The notes beneath the pieces are model-generated. The model saw only the letters and a list, made by a program, of their open reading frames with translations, was not told the origin of the DNA and ran no database searches. From Propionibacteriales bacterium (lineage in GTDB: Bacteria; Actinomycetota; Actinomycetes; Propionibacteriales; Nocardioidaceae), in contig WHTJ01000014.1 in assembly GCA_009377795.1 (NCBI GenBank), positions 1-63,565 of the forward strand: a stretch of 63,565 nt of DNA, given 5' to 3'. Below, piece by piece: positions 17,345 through 26,861 of this stretch (positions are counted from its first letter, which is position 1; every line of letters starts with the position of its first letter). The position numbers were made by a program, and so were the translations under genes.

Positions 17345-18022
17345 ATGTCGGTCGTGGTGGTCGGCGGGACGGCGGGCCTCGGGCACGAGGTCGCAAGGCA
17401 CTATGCGGACGCCGGACGAGAGGTCGTGATCACCGGGCGGGACCCGGACCGGGCGAAGTCCGTGGCCGCGGAGCTCGGCGGCTCCGTGAGCGGGGTGGGT
17501 TTCGACCTCTCCGAGCCGGAGGGCATCGCTGACGCGCTGTCGGACGTCGGCGAGGTCGACCACCTCGTGCTCGTCGCCGTCGACCGCGACCAGAACTCCG
17601 TGGCCGACTACGACATCGGGCAGGCCCGGCATCTCGCGACCCTGAAGCTGGTGGGCTACACCGAGACCGTGCACACGCTGCTGCCGCGGATGTCGGAGGA
17701 CGCCTCGATCGTGATGTTCGGCGGCCAGGCGCTGGAACGGCCCTACCCGGGGTCGACGACGGTGTCCACGGTGAACGCCGGGGTCACCGGGATGGTCCGG
17801 ACGCTCTCGGTCGAGCTGGCGCCGATCCGGGTCAACTCGATCCATCCGGGCATCGTGGGCGACAGCCCGTACTGGGTCGACAAGCCGCTCGACGCCTTCC
17901 GGGCCGGCACCCTGACCGGGCGGCTGGCGACTACTCAGGACATCGTGGGCGCGGTGGTGTTCCTGCTGGAGAATCCCGGGGTCAACGGCGTACATCTGGT
18001 CGTCGACGGGGGCTGGCGGTAA
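17345..18022 (+). CDS. SDR-family protein lacking the catalytic Ser-Tyr-Lys residues
   Basis: The 225-residue Rossmann protein has the cofactor motif GGTAGLGHEVA (about 7-17) and SDR landmarks (VELAPIRVNSIHPG, VVDGG at the C-terminus). Aligned on these, the active-site YxxxK has become V-STV-N (in TTVSTVNAGV) and the catalytic Ser is a Gly (FGGQ). It may therefore use unusual chemistry or play a binding or regulatory role. The start lies 3 bp after the bicupin stop, and its TAA shares one base with the next ATG. Confidence 0.85.
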   Translation: MSVVVVGGTAGLGHEVARHYADAGREVVITGRDPDRAKSVAAELGGSVSGVGFDLSEPEGIADALSDVGEVDHLVLVAVDRDQNSVADYDIGQARHLATLKLVGYTETVHTLLPRMSEDASIVMFGGQALERPYPGSTTVSTVNAGVTGMVRTLSVELAPIRVNSIHPGIVGDSPYWVDKPLDAFRAGTLTGRLATTQDIVGAVVFLLENPGVNGVHLVVDGGWR

Positions 18023-18906
18023 TGAGCCCGTCGGTCCCTGCTGACCGGGTTGCGGTGGTCGGCCTGGGCCGGATGGGCGCCGCGATGGCACGCCGGTTGA
18101 GTGGCGCCGGTCGCCCGCTGGTGGTCTTCAACCGCACCGCCGCCCGGGCCGCCGAGGTGGCTGAGCCTACCGGCGCGGCCGTCGCCGGCAGCCCGGGCGA
18201 GGCCGCGGCCGGTGCCGACGTGGTGCTGGTGTCGCTCGCCGACGACGCTGCCGTGGAGGCGACGTACGGCGGGCCGGACGGGCTCGCGGCCGGTCTGCGT
18301 TCCGGCGGCGTCGTGCTGGAGACCAGCACCGTCGCACCCGCGACCGTAAGGGCGCAGGCGCCGCTGGTCGAGCAGCGGTCGGCCACCCTGCTCGACGCCC
18401 CCGTGTCCGGCAGCGTGCCGCTCGTGGAGTCGGGCCAGCTGACGTTCATGGTCGGTGGCGACGAGGACGCGCTGGACCGGGTCCGGCCGGTGCTCGACAT
18501 CCTCGCGGGCCGGGTGTTCCATCTGGGTGAGCTCGGGAACGGCGCGACGATGAAGCTCGCCGTCAACTCCGCGCTGCACGGCCTGAACCAGGCGCTGTCC
18601 GAGGCCCTGGTCCTCGCCGAGAAGGCCGGGCTCGACCGGCGTCAGGCGTACGACGTGTTCGCGGCCAGTGCGCTGGGCGCGCCGTGGGTGCAGTACAAGC
18701 GCGAGGCGTTCGAGCGACCCGAGGACGCCGGGGTCGCGTTCATGCTCGACCTGGTCGCCAAGGACCTCGAGCTCGTGGACGCGCTGGCCCGGTCCGTGGG
18801 CGCGCGGATGGAGCAGCTCGCCGCCAACCGGCGGCTCGTCCGCGAGGCCGTGGACTCCGGCTACGGGCAGCGGGACATGAGCGCGCTCGCCGTACTGCTT
18901 CGCTAG
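18022..18906 (+). CDS. beta-Hydroxyacid dehydrogenase (3-hydroxyisobutyrate/tartronate semialdehyde reductase family)
   Basis: The 294-residue NAD(P)-dependent enzyme has nucleotide motif VGLGRMGAAMA near 14-24, substrate motif DAPVSGSVP and the catalytic Lys in GNGATMKLAVN. It should reduce a semialdehyde or oxidise a beta-hydroxyacid at the end of the pathway encoded by this operon. It is the last gene of the seven; its stop codon is also the first part of a 37-bp direct repeat. A homologue of the same family sits at 30630-31577 in the next unit. Confidence 0.9.
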   Translation: MSPSVPADRVAVVGLGRMGAAMARRLSGAGRPLVVFNRTAARAAEVAEPTGAAVAGSPGEAAAGADVVLVSLADDAAVEATYGGPDGLAAGLRSGGVVLETSTVAPATVRAQAPLVEQRSATLLDAPVSGSVPLVESGQLTFMVGGDEDALDRVRPVLDILAGRVFHLGELGNGATMKLAVNSALHGLNQALSEALVLAEKAGLDRRQAYDVFAASALGAPWVQYKREAFERPEDAGVAFMLDLVAKDLELVDALARSVGARMEQLAANRRLVREAVDSGYGQRDMSALAVLLR

Positions 18907-19108
18907 CTGAGCGCGGTCCGTTCGAGCATGCCGCCGAGGTCGGGTCGGTTTGTGCTCGCGGTGGTGGATGCTTCGGCATCGGCGGGGCTTCCCCATCCGT
19001 GCGGTGGCACGATTGGTCACGGTACGACGCCCGCGGGCGTGGCCGTGCGTGTCATGGTGACGGCGACCCCACTAGCTGAGCGCGGCCCGTTCCAGCAGGG
19101 CGCCGAGG
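18903..19108. repeat. 37-bp direct repeat framing an intergenic remnant
   Basis: Positions 18903-18939 and 19072-19108 match at 33 of 37 bases. On the minus strand each copy encodes the same kind of protein tail ending with a TAG stop (LGGMLERTALS and LGALLERAALS). Nothing else in this 250-bp convergent gap looks like a gene. The copies may be the surviving 3' ends of two related genes, or one duplicated end. Confidence 0.6.
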
Positions 19109-19156
19109 ATTCTGGCCGTGTCGGTGTGATCCGTTTCTGGCCCGGCTGGCCGACGA

Positions 19157-19741
19157 TCAGGACAACGTACGAACCCGGTCGGCGGCCTCCTCGGTCAGTC
19201 CGGCGGTCGTGTCGCGGTCCAGGTCACCGTGCTGAATTCCCAATGTCTTCAGGAACTTCTGCTGCCCCATGGTCAGCCCGATGAAGTATCCGAGCTCGAC
19301 GATCTCGGGCTCGGTGAAGTGGGTGTGCAGCTGCTTCCACACGGCGTCGTCGGCCATCGCCGGGTCCCAGGCGATCGCCTCCGCGAACAGCAGTGCGGCC
19401 TTCTCCCGGTCGCTCAGCACCGTGGACTCGCGGAACTCGATCACCTCGTCGAACTCGCGCTCGGACAGCTCCGCCTGATGCGAGCGCTGGCCGGCGCAGT
19501 AACCGCACTCCAGCGTCTTGGCGATGAACACCCGCGCCAGCTCCTTGACCGAGTGATCGAGCACGCCCTCCCGGAACGTCTTCTGCCAGGTCTGGTTGAA
19601 CGTGCGCAGCACCTCCGGTACGTGGGCGCGGATCGCCTGGCTCTCCAGCCGAGGCGTCCCGTGGCGGCGGGACGCCTCCAGGTACGCCACGAGCTCCGGG
19701 TCGGTGATCGAGTCGGGGTCGACATACGAGATACGGGACAT
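19157..19741 (-). CDS. Carboxymuconolactone decarboxylase/AhpD-family protein
   Basis: The 194-residue all-helical protein carries the redox-type motif ECGYCAGQRSH, which in AhpD-like members supplies the two catalytic cysteines and a proton-relay His. Either peroxidase/disulfide chemistry or gamma-carboxymuconolactone-type decarboxylation is possible; the CxxC favours the first. It is the last gene of the eight-gene minus-strand operon controlled from 28120, 18 bp after the amidohydrolase gene. Confidence 0.87.
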   Translation of the reverse strand: MSRISYVDPDSITDPELVAYLEASRRHGTPRLESQAIRAHVPEVLRTFNQTWQKTFREGVLDHSVKELARVFIAKTLECGYCAGQRSHQAELSEREFDEVIEFRESTVLSDREKAALLFAEAIAWDPAMADDAVWKQLHTHFTEPEIVELGYFIGLTMGQQKFLKTLGIQHGDLDRDTTAGLTEEAADRVRTLS

Positions 19742-19759
19742 GGTGCTCTCCTTTCGGTC

Positions 19760-20767
19760 TCAGCTCCACCGTCGGATCAGCCGGCGCGCGTTGCCGCCGA
19801 GCACGGACTCCTCGGCGACGGGCTCCATGCCGAGCCGGCGGACCGAGCCGGCCGGGTCCGGGTCGCCCATGTCGAAGGGATGGTCCGATCCGAGCACCAC
19901 GCGGTCGTGCCCGGCGAAGTCCACGAGAGCCGCGAGCACGTCGCGGTCGTGCACGACGGTGTCGAAATGCAGCCTGCGCAACGAGTCCTCCGGCGCGCCC
20001 GCGAGCCGGGTCCCGGCGGCGGCCACGTTCGCGTGCGCGTGCCGCAGCCGCCCGCGCAGCCCGGTCACCGCGCCGCCGCCGTGCGAGAGCAGGATGCGCA
20101 GGTCGGGGTGGCGTTCGAGTACGCCGGACAGGACGAGGTGCGCGGCCGCGATCGTGACCTCGACCGGGTTCCCGACCGCGTTCCACAGGTAGTACTGCGA
20201 GAACACCTCGGCGTCGAACGCCGACGTGGTCGGATGCACGAAGACGAGTGCGCCGGACTCCTCGGCGGCCTGCCAGACCGGCTCGAACCGGTCGTCGCCG
20301 AGGTAGGTCCCGCGCACGCTGGCGGTGATCTCGACCCCGCTCAGCGTGCCGGCGTCCATCAGCGCGCGGAGCTCTCCGGCCGCGAGCTCCGGATCCTGCA
20401 TCGGTACGGCGCCGACCGCGCTCACCGCGTCCGGGTGAGCGCGGACCATCCCGGCCAGCCCCTCGTTCTGCAGCCGGCACCGCTCGAGACAGACCTCCGG
20501 CTCGGCCTCGGCGTAGAGCAGCGGCACGAACGGGCTCAGGACGACGCCGTCGACACCCCGGCTCCGCTGCGCCTCCAGGATGGCCTCGACGTCGACGATC
20601 TCACCCACCGCGGACCGGAGTCGCCGGCCGCCGATCTCCACGATCTGGCCCTGCGCGTCCCGGCGTACGTCGGGCCGCCAGGTCTCCCCCGGCGCCGCCG
20701 AGCGCAGCAGCTCGGGCACCACCACGTGACAGTGGACGTCGACGCAACGCGGATCAGCGGCCGGCAA
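19760..20767 (-). CDS. Amidohydrolase 2 family protein (ACMSD-like)
   Basis: The 335-residue TIM-barrel metal hydrolase or decarboxylase begins with the metal motif DVHCHVVVP, followed by VHPTTS, LSHGGGAV and GSDHPFDMG, the classic order in the 2-amino-3-carboxymuconate semialdehyde decarboxylase group. This group decarboxylates or hydrolyses aromatic or ring-cleavage acids. The start is a TTG (20765-20767) inside the end of the preceding alpha/beta-hydrolase gene (14-bp overlap), so translational coupling is likely. Confidence 0.88.
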   Translation of the reverse strand: MPAADPRCVDVHCHVVVPELLRSAAPGETWRPDVRRDAQGQIVEIGGRRLRSAVGEIVDVEAILEAQRSRGVDGVVLSPFVPLLYAEAEPEVCLERCRLQNEGLAGMVRAHPDAVSAVGAVPMQDPELAAGELRALMDAGTLSGVEITASVRGTYLGDDRFEPVWQAAEESGALVFVHPTTSAFDAEVFSQYYLWNAVGNPVEVTIAAAHLVLSGVLERHPDLRILLSHGGGAVTGLRGRLRHAHANVAAAGTRLAGAPEDSLRRLHFDTVVHDRDVLAALVDFAGHDRVVLGSDHPFDMGDPDPAGSVRRLGMEPVAEESVLGGNARRLIRRWS

Positions 20768-21815
20768 GGTGATCCGCCATCCAGTCCGCGATCATCGGCC
20801 GCGCCACACTCGGCAGGTTCGACGCGCCGTGGTTGCCCTCGGGGTAGCAGACGAACTCGCCCATCGGCGTGTGGTCGGCCTGCGCCTGCGTCTGCTGCCA
20901 GGGGATCAGCCGGTCCAGCGCCCCGGTGACATAGAGCGCGGGGACCTCGATCCGCTCGCATACTCCGGTCAGGTCGAGTGCCGCGGCACGGGCCCGTCCG
21001 TCGTCGTCGCTGCCGCCGCCGGACTTCACGGTGAAGGTGTCGCGGGTCAGCTGCGGCAGGTCGTCCCACAGGTCGACCCACCGGTACGGCCCGCTGATCC
21101 CGACGGCGGCCCGTACCCGCGGTTCGTACGCCGCCACCCGCGGCGCGTAGTAGCCGCCAAGGCTGACACCCACCAGGCCGATCCGCTCCGGGTCCAGGTC
21201 CGCTCGTGCGGTCACCACGTCCAGCAGTGGCGCGATCCCGGTCTCGTAGTCGTGCCGGATCGGAAGCCGCACGCCGGTCTCACCCTGGCCCGGACCGTCT
21301 ACCGATACCGTCGCCATACCCCGGTCGAGAAATGCCTGCTCCAGAAAGAAGAACTCCTCCTTGGTCGAGTCCAGCCCGGGCACGAGCACCACCAACGGCG
21401 GCCGCTCCGCCCCGGGCGGCCGGCGGAGGTTGGCGGCCAGCGGCGCCCCGTCGACCTCGGCCGTGAGCCGCTCGGCCGTCGGGTCGAGAAGGCGAAGCGC
21501 GTTGCCCATCTCCTGGACGCTGCGCCGCGTGGCATCGGCGGCCAGGTCGGCATCGAGCGTCCACACGAACTTGCCGAAGTGCCGGTCGACGGCGGCGCTC
21601 CGCCATGCCTGTCCTGCGGTGAGCGGGTGCCCGTCGTCCTCCTCCCGGGCCGCGCGCTCGGCGTGCTCGTCGGCCGTGCGGTTCCACTCGGGCAGCCAGT
21701 CCGCCCAGGTATGGGTCCGCGCGGTGGTGCGTACGAAGTCGTTGTAGTCGACGCCGTTCTGGATCATCCGCGGCCCCCAGTGCTCGATGGCCGCTTCGAC
21801 GCGGGCGTCAGGCAT
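20754..21815 (-). CDS. Alpha/beta hydrolase (pseudooxynicotine hydrolase/FrsA-like)
   Basis: The 353-residue enzyme has an N-terminal helical cap and an alpha/beta core. It shows the oxyanion strand VVLVPGLDSTKEEF, the nucleophile elbow GVSLGGYY (Ser), an acid in TGALDRLIPW and the terminal His in GNHGAS. The layout matches hydrolases that cut C-C bonds in nicotine-type degradation, which makes a ring-opened dione a possible substrate (inference). The start at 21815 lies within the oxidoreductase gene end (8-bp overlap). The frame extends further 5' only as a shadow of that gene. Confidence 0.85.
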   Translation of the reverse strand: MPDARVEAAIEHWGPRMIQNGVDYNDFVRTTARTHTWADWLPEWNRTADEHAERAAREEDDGHPLTAGQAWRSAAVDRHFGKFVWTLDADLAADATRRSVQEMGNALRLLDPTAERLTAEVDGAPLAANLRRPPGAERPPLVVLVPGLDSTKEEFFFLEQAFLDRGMATVSVDGPGQGETGVRLPIRHDYETGIAPLLDVVTARADLDPERIGLVGVSLGGYYAPRVAAYEPRVRAAVGISGPYRWVDLWDDLPQLTRDTFTVKSGGGSDDDGRARAAALDLTGVCERIEVPALYVTGALDRLIPWQQTQAQADHTPMGEFVCYPEGNHGASNLPSVARPMIADWMADHLAGR

Positions 21816-23385
21816 CGAGCACCTCCCGCAGGGACGTGCCGAGGTCGCCGAGCAGGACCTGGGCGGCGTTGCGTCCCGGACCGCCGGTGATCGAACCGCC
21901 GGGATGGGTAGTGCCGCCGGTCTGGTACAGGCCCGGTATCGGGGTCCGGTGCGAGGCCCAGCCCGGCGCCGGGCGCTGTGGTCCGGCGTACGCGAGGCTG
22001 CGGTCGCCCCCATGGAACGTGCCGCGCACCATGTGCGGGTTGGCCGCCTCGAAGTCGTACGGCCCCTTGACCAGCGAGCCGAGGATCACGTCGTCGCTCA
22101 ACCCGGGACAGAAGCGACGCAGGTGCATGAGCAGCTCGCGCATCCGGCGCTCCTTGAGCACCGGCCAGGTCTCGCCCTCCGGCAGCCGCCATCCATGCGG
22201 GGCCAGCAGCTTCACCGTGTGGTTGCCGGCCGGGGCACGGGACGCATCGGCCAGCGTGGGCGTCGCCACCAGCAGCCAGGGCACGTCGTCGGTCCACCGG
22301 CCGTCGGACATGTCGCGTCCGAACCGCACGACGTCCTCCGGCCAGCCGACCGTGCCCGCGGAGACCGCGGTCCGCACGCTGCCGTTGACGACGAACTCCG
22401 GGGGCCGGGTGGTCGCGAAGTAGACGGCCAGTCCCGAGGCGCCGAGGTCGTAGGTCTCGACGCCGAAACGCCAGTCGTCCGGCCACACCTCACGGGGGGC
22501 CATGCCCAGCAGGTGCGTGACATGGATGCTCGACACCACCGCCGTCCGCGCCCGGTACTGCTCGCCGTCGCTGGTCTCGACACCGACGCATCGTTCGCCC
22601 TCCAGCAACAGCCTGCGCACCGTCCGGTCGCACAGCACCGAGCCGCCGTACGACGCCAGGCAGCGCACGAGCGCCTCCGTGAGCGCACCGGAGCCGCCGA
22701 CCGGGATCGTCCAGCTGCGGCGCTGCCGCGAGCTGACGGTGGAGTACGCGAGGACGCCGGATCCGGCGGCGTCCGGGCGGACGAACGTCTGGTACGCCTG
22801 CCAGAGCATGTAGGCGCGCACGTGCCGGCTCTCGTACTCGTGGCGGATCACGTCCCAGGCGCTCATGACCCGCCGGCGCTTCCAGACGTTGCCCCGCGGG
22901 TGATCCGACAGCCGCTGCTCCAGGGACGGCCCATCGCCGATCGGGCGGAACTGGCCGCCGGCGAACACCTCCTTCACGTCGTCCCACTCCCGCAGCATCC
23001 GGCCGTACGCCGCGGCGTCGGCCCGGGAGAACCGGGCGATCTCCTCACTGGTGCGCGCCGGGTCGAGCCAATGGGTCAGGTGCTCGCCGTCGGGGAACGC
23101 GACGTGCGCCACCGGGTCCGGGTCGATGTAGGCGAGCCCGTGCTCCTTCAGCAGGCCGAGCTCGTCCTCGGCGATCAGCGGGTTGCCCTGGATGATCGTG
23201 TGTCCGGTCGAGCAGGAGTCGATCAGGTAGCCCGGCAGCAACGGCTCCTCGGTCGCCGCGCCGCCGCCCGGTATGGGGCGGGCATCCAGGACCTGGACCC
23301 GGTATCCGGCCTTGGCGAGGTAGCACGCCGTGATCAGGCTGTTGTGGCCCGCGCCCGCGACGACGATGTCGGCCTTGTCAGTCAT
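21808..23385 (-). CDS. FAD-dependent oxidoreductase (phytoene desaturase/CrtI-like fold)
   Basis: The 525-residue flavoprotein has the N-terminal dinucleotide motif [11 protein letters not shown] and [11 protein letters not shown], a mid-section [15 protein letters not shown] and a C-terminal FAD closure [19 protein letters not shown]. It belongs to the crtI/amine oxidase-like group used for desaturation of diverse substrates. It overlaps the LivF gene upstream by 4 bp and the hydrolase gene downstream by 8 bp, so it is co-expressed with the importer, and an oxidation directly after uptake is likely. There is no evidence for a carotenoid role. Confidence 0.87.
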   Translation of the reverse strand: MTDKADIVVAGAGHNSLITACYLAKAGYRVQVLDARPIPGGGAATEEPLLPGYLIDSCSTGHTIIQGNPLIAEDELGLLKEHGLAYIDPDPVAHVAFPDGEHLTHWLDPARTSEEIARFSRADAAAYGRMLREWDDVKEVFAGGQFRPIGDGPSLEQRLSDHPRGNVWKRRRVMSAWDVIRHEYESRHVRAYMLWQAYQTFVRPDAAGSGVLAYSTVSSRQRRSWTIPVGGSGALTEALVRCLASYGGSVLCDRTVRRLLLEGERCVGVETSDGEQYRARTAVVSSIHVTHLLGMAPREVWPDDWRFGVETYDLGASGLAVYFATTRPPEFVVNGSVRTAVSAGTVGWPEDVVRFGRDMSDGRWTDDVPWLLVATPTLADASRAPAGNHTVKLLAPHGWRLPEGETWPVLKERRMRELLMHLRRFCPGLSDDVILGSLVKGPYDFEAANPHMVRGTFHGGDRSLAYAGPQRPAPGWASHRTPIPGLYQTGGTTHPGGSITGGPGRNAAQVLLGDLGTSLREVLDA

Positions 23386-24116
23386 GATGCCGCCGGGGTG
23401 GTTCCGGGCGTGCCGCCGAAGTACAGCCGGGCGATCTCCGGATCGTCCACGACCGCCTTGGCCGGCCGCTGGGTGACTACCCGCCCGCTCTCCATCACGA
23501 TGCCGTCGGTGGCGAGCCGCATGCCGAAGCGGACGTTCTGCTCCACGATCAGGAGGGTCTTGCCGTGCTCGCGCATGAGGACGACCGAGTCGCGAACCGC
23601 CCGCAACGCCCGCGGTTCGAGGCCGAGCGACGGCTCGTCAAGCATGACCAGGACGGGGTCGAGCATGAGCGACCTGGCGAACTCGATCATCCGGCGCTGT
23701 CCGCCGGACAGGTTGCCGGCCTTGTCGTTCGACCGGTCCGCGACAATCGGGAAGACCTCCTTCACCTCGTCGTACCGGCGCCGGATCAGCGCACGGTCGC
23801 GACGGAAGAGGTAGCCGCCGAGCAGCACGTTCTCCCGCACCGTGAGGCTGGGGAACAACGCGTCGGACTGCGGCACCTGGCTGACCCCCAGACCGAGGAT
23901 CTGCGCCGGGGTCAGGTGGTCGATGCGCCGGCCGTCGAGGGTGATCTCCCCCAGCCTGGGCCTGAGCAACCCGCTGACGGCGCGCAGGACGGTGGACTTG
24001 CCGGCGCCGTTCGGACCCACGATGCAGGCGACGGACTCCCTCGCCACCTCGATGTCGACGCCCTGTAGCACGTCGCCGCCGCCGTAGCCGGCGACCACTC
24101 CAGACAACCGCAGCAT
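23382..24116 (-). CDS. Liv-type ABC transporter ATP-binding protein (LivF-like), second system
   Basis: The 244-residue ABC ATPase has Walker [10 protein letters not shown] near residue 34, signature LSGGQRR and Walker [11 protein letters not shown]. The start is the ATG 24114-24116 with GAGGAG just upstream; the 5' extension of the frame overlaps the LivM-LivG fusion gene and is not coding here. The gap to that gene is 4 bp. It completes the second importer with the fusion protein, LivH and lipoprotein. Confidence 0.92.
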   Translation of the reverse strand: MLRLSGVVAGYGGGDVLQGVDIEVARESVACIVGPNGAGKSTVLRAVSGLLRPRLGEITLDGRRIDHLTPAQILGLGVSQVPQSDALFPSLTVRENVLLGGYLFRRDRALIRRRYDEVKEVFPIVADRSNDKAGNLSGGQRRMIEFARSLMLDPVLVMLDEPSLGLEPRALRAVRDSVVLMREHGKTLLIVEQNVRFGMRLATDGIVMESGRVVTQRPAKAVVDDPEIARLYFGGTPGTTPAAS

Positions 24117-24120
24117 CGCC

Positions 24121-25980
24121 TCACGCTCCTCGACTCGACTCGGATTCGAGGGAGAAGTCCTCGCCCAGATAGGCATCGACCACACTGGAGTCGGCCTGGA
24201 CCTCCTTCGCCGTTCCGGACGAGATGCACCGCCCTCGGGCCAGTACATGTACGGGGTCGCAGAGCCCCAGCACGAACGGCATGTTGTGCTCGACGATCAG
24301 GAACGACGTACCGTGCGAGTTCAGCTCGCGGATCATGTCGGCCATCCGCTCGATGAGCACGGGGTTGATGCCGCCGGCCGGCTCGTCGAGCAGGATCAGC
24401 CGCGGCTCGAGCATGAGCACCTGCGCGAGCTCGAGGAGCTTCTGCTGGCCGTACGAGAGATCGGCGGCGCGCTGGTTACGGAAGTCCCCCATACCGACGA
24501 AGTCGAGCAGCTCCTCGGCACGCCGGGCCTCCGGGCCGCTCACCGCGATCCGGGCGAGCTGTGACCAGGAGAACGAGCGCTGCGGTGCGACGACGTTCTG
24601 CAGCACGGTCATCTCCCGGAACAGCCGGGTGATCTGGAAGGTGCGGCCCAGTCCGCGGTGGGCACGCTGCCACGACGGCAGCCGGTCGATCCGCTCACCG
24701 GCCAGCCAGATCTCGCCGGCCTGGGCGCGCAGCGTGTCGTCCACGACGTTGAACAAGGTCGTCTTGCCCGATCCGTTGGGACCGATGAGGCCGGTGATCG
24801 AGCCGTCCGGCACGGTCAGCGACGCGCCGTCGAGGGCGCAGATCCCACCGAACCGGCGTTCGACGCCCCTGACCTCCAGCAGCGGGGTGTCCGCGGGCGT
24901 CGGTGGACCAGCCGGCCGGTCGTGGGCGACCGGGAAGTCGCCGCCGGGCTCGACCCGGGCACCGACCAGGCCGGCCTTCCCCTTCGTACGGCGGCGGACG
25001 AGGAACCGCTCCAACTGCGGAAGTATGCCGTTGGGCAGGAACAACACCAGGCCCACGAGCAGGCCGCCGAAGATCAGCAGCCTGGTGTTGCCGCCGCCCA
25101 GGTTGTTGTTGGCCACCTCGTTGAGCCACTCGATGAGGAACGCGCCGATGACCGGACCCCAGAGCGTTCCCTTGCCGCCGACCAGCAGCGAGAGCACGAT
25201 CTGGACGCTCAGCAGGATGCTGAACATCCCTCGCGGGTCGATGAACGTCAGGTAGTAGCCGTACACCGCACCGGCGGCGCCGACGAAGACCGTGCTGGCG
25301 GTGAACGCCAGGATCTTCTCCACCGGCAGGTTGATGCCGATCGTCGCCGCCTTGGTCTCGTCCTCGCGGATGGCCACCAGGCCCATCCCCAGCTTGGTCC
25401 GCTGGATCCACCACATCAGCAGCTGCTGCAGCGCGAGGATCGCGCACAGGATGTAGTAGAACGGCCAGTTGATGATGTCCACGCTCCAGGTCGGCGGCGG
25501 CAGCGACAGGCCGGCGGTGCCGTTGGTCAGCGACGTCCAGTTGATCGCTATGACCTGCACCAGGAACAGGAACGCGACCGTGATGATGACGAACGACGGC
25601 CCGCGGGTACGCAGGGAGACGAACCCCAGCACGAGGGCCACCACGCCGGTCACGACCGCGGCGACAGGGACCCACCACCACGGCGAGATCGAGTCGAACC
25701 GGGTCGCGAGGACGCCGACCGTGTAACCGCCGAGCCCGACGAACGCGCCCTGACCGAGCGACACGTACCCGGCGAGGCCGGTGATGATGTTCAGCCCGCT
25801 GGCCGCGATCGCGAAGACCAGCGAGAGGACGTACATGTTCTGGTAGTACGCATCGTCGGACAGCAGCGGATACGCCAGGATGTAGGCGCTCGCGACCGCG
25901 ATCGCGATCCGGCCGAGCCACACCGGCCGGTCGGCGACTCGCCGCACGGTGTCCGGTTGCTCGCCGCCGACTTCGCTCAC
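24121..25980 (-). CDS. LivM-LivG fusion: ABC permease plus ATPase, second system
   Basis: The 619-residue chain has a LivM permease (about 1-330; [20 protein letters not shown]) joined by a short polar linker (about 335-375) to a LivG ATPase (Walker [17 protein letters not shown] as signature; [13 protein letters not shown] as Walker B). The GTG start (25978-25980) overlaps the LivH stop as GTGA. The long 5' extension of the frame is a shadow of livH. Compared with the first fusion it lacks the two extra helices and the PEPS repeat linker, so the two fusions do not look like simple duplicates. Confidence 0.9.
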   Translation of the reverse strand: MSEVGGEQPDTVRRVADRPVWLGRIAIAVASAYILAYPLLSDDAYYQNMYVLSLVFAIAASGLNIITGLAGYVSLGQGAFVGLGGYTVGVLATRFDSISPWWWVPVAAVVTGVVALVLGFVSLRTRGPSFVIITVAFLFLVQVIAINWTSLTNGTAGLSLPPPTWSVDIINWPFYYILCAILALQQLLMWWIQRTKLGMGLVAIREDETKAATIGINLPVEKILAFTASTVFVGAAGAVYGYYLTFIDPRGMFSILLSVQIVLSLLVGGKGTLWGPVIGAFLIEWLNEVANNNLGGGNTRLLIFGGLLVGLVLFLPNGILPQLERFLVRRRTKGKAGLVGARVEPGGDFPVAHDRPAGPPTPADTPLLEVRGVERRFGGICALDGASLTVPDGSITGLIGPNGSGKTTLFNVVDDTLRAQAGEIWLAGERIDRLPSWQRAHRGLGRTFQITRLFREMTVLQNVVAPQRSFSWSQLARIAVSGPEARRAEELLDFVGMGDFRNQRAADLSYGQQKLLELAQVLMLEPRLILLDEPAGGINPVLIERMADMIRELNSHGTSFLIVEHNMPFVLGLCDPVHVLARGRCISSGTAKEVQADSSVVDAYLGEDFSLESESSRGA

Positions 25981-26861
25981 GTGGCAACCACGTCCTCGCG
26001 GAGCCTCGACCCGAGCAGGCCCTGTGGACGCGCCAGGAGTACGGCGAACATGATGGCGTAGGGCACCGCGGTCGCCCACGCCGGCGACACATACGCCGAC
26101 GTCATCGTCTCGGCCACCCCGAACATGACCGCGCCGAGCACGGCACCGCCCATGCTCCCCATCCCCCCGAGCACGACGATGGCCAGCACCCGGGCGATCC
26201 ACAGATAGTGCGAACCGGGGACGAACGGGTAGAGGACGGCGGCGATCGCGCCGCCGGCGCCGGCGGTCGCGATCCCGATGGCGAATACGAGTGCGGCGAC
26301 GGCCGAGATCCTGATGCCGACCAGCTCGGCGCCGGTGGGATTGCTGGCGGCGGCCCGGATCGCCCGGCCGATCCAGGTGCGCGTGAGCAGTACGTACAGT
26401 CCGCCGAGCACGACGATCGCGAGCAGGCCGCCGTAGACCTGGCTCTTGGGCAGGAACAACTCGCCGATGGTGAACGACTCGTCGACGTAACTCGGACGGA
26501 TCGACGTCGAGTTGTTGCCCCAGACGAAACCCATGACGGCCTCCAGCACGAGCGCCAACCCGAAGGTCAGCAGGACCGTGGAGGCCATGGGCGCCGTCCG
26601 GATGGGCGCGACGACCAACCGGTAGACCAGCCAGCCGAACGCGAAGATCAGCGGTGTCGTGAGCAGGATCCCGAGCAGCGGGTCGATCCCGAGCCACGTC
26701 CAGGCGGTGTAGCTGACGAAGCCGGCCAGGATCAGGAACGCTCCGTGCGCGATGTTGATGACCCGCATGACGCCGAAGATCAGCGTCAGGCCGCTGGCCA
26801 CCAGGGCATACACACCCCCCAAGAGCAACCCGAGGAGCAGGTTCTGGACGAGCTGCTCCAT
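25977..26861 (-). CDS. Branched-chain amino acid-type ABC permease (LivH-like), second system
   Basis: The 294-residue membrane protein opens with LLLGGVYALVASGLTLIFGV and INIAHGAFL, hallmarks of LivH, and has about eight hydrophobic helices. The ATG at 26859-26861 overlaps the lipoprotein stop by one base (TGATG). An upstream in-frame start (26885) is possible but would lie inside the lipoprotein gene. It partners the LivM half of the fusion. Confidence 0.92.
   Translation of the reverse strand: MEQLVQNLLLGLLLGGVYALVASGLTLIFGVMRVINIAHGAFLILAGFVSYTAWTWLGIDPLLGILLTTPLIFAFGWLVYRLVVAPIRTAPMASTVLLTFGLALVLEAVMGFVWGNNSTSIRPSYVDESFTIGELFLPKSQVYGGLLAIVVLGGLYVLLTRTWIGRAIRAAASNPTGAELVGIRISAVAALVFAIGIATAGAGGAIAAVLYPFVPGSHYLWIARVLAIVVLGGMGSMGGAVLGAVMFGVAETMTSAYVSPAWATAVPYAIMFAVLLARPQGLLGSRLREDVVAT

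Noticed and set aside
21787-23814. 675-residue open frame on the plus strand
   Set aside because: Antisense to the FAD oxidoreductase and LivF genes; composition is that of a shadow frame.
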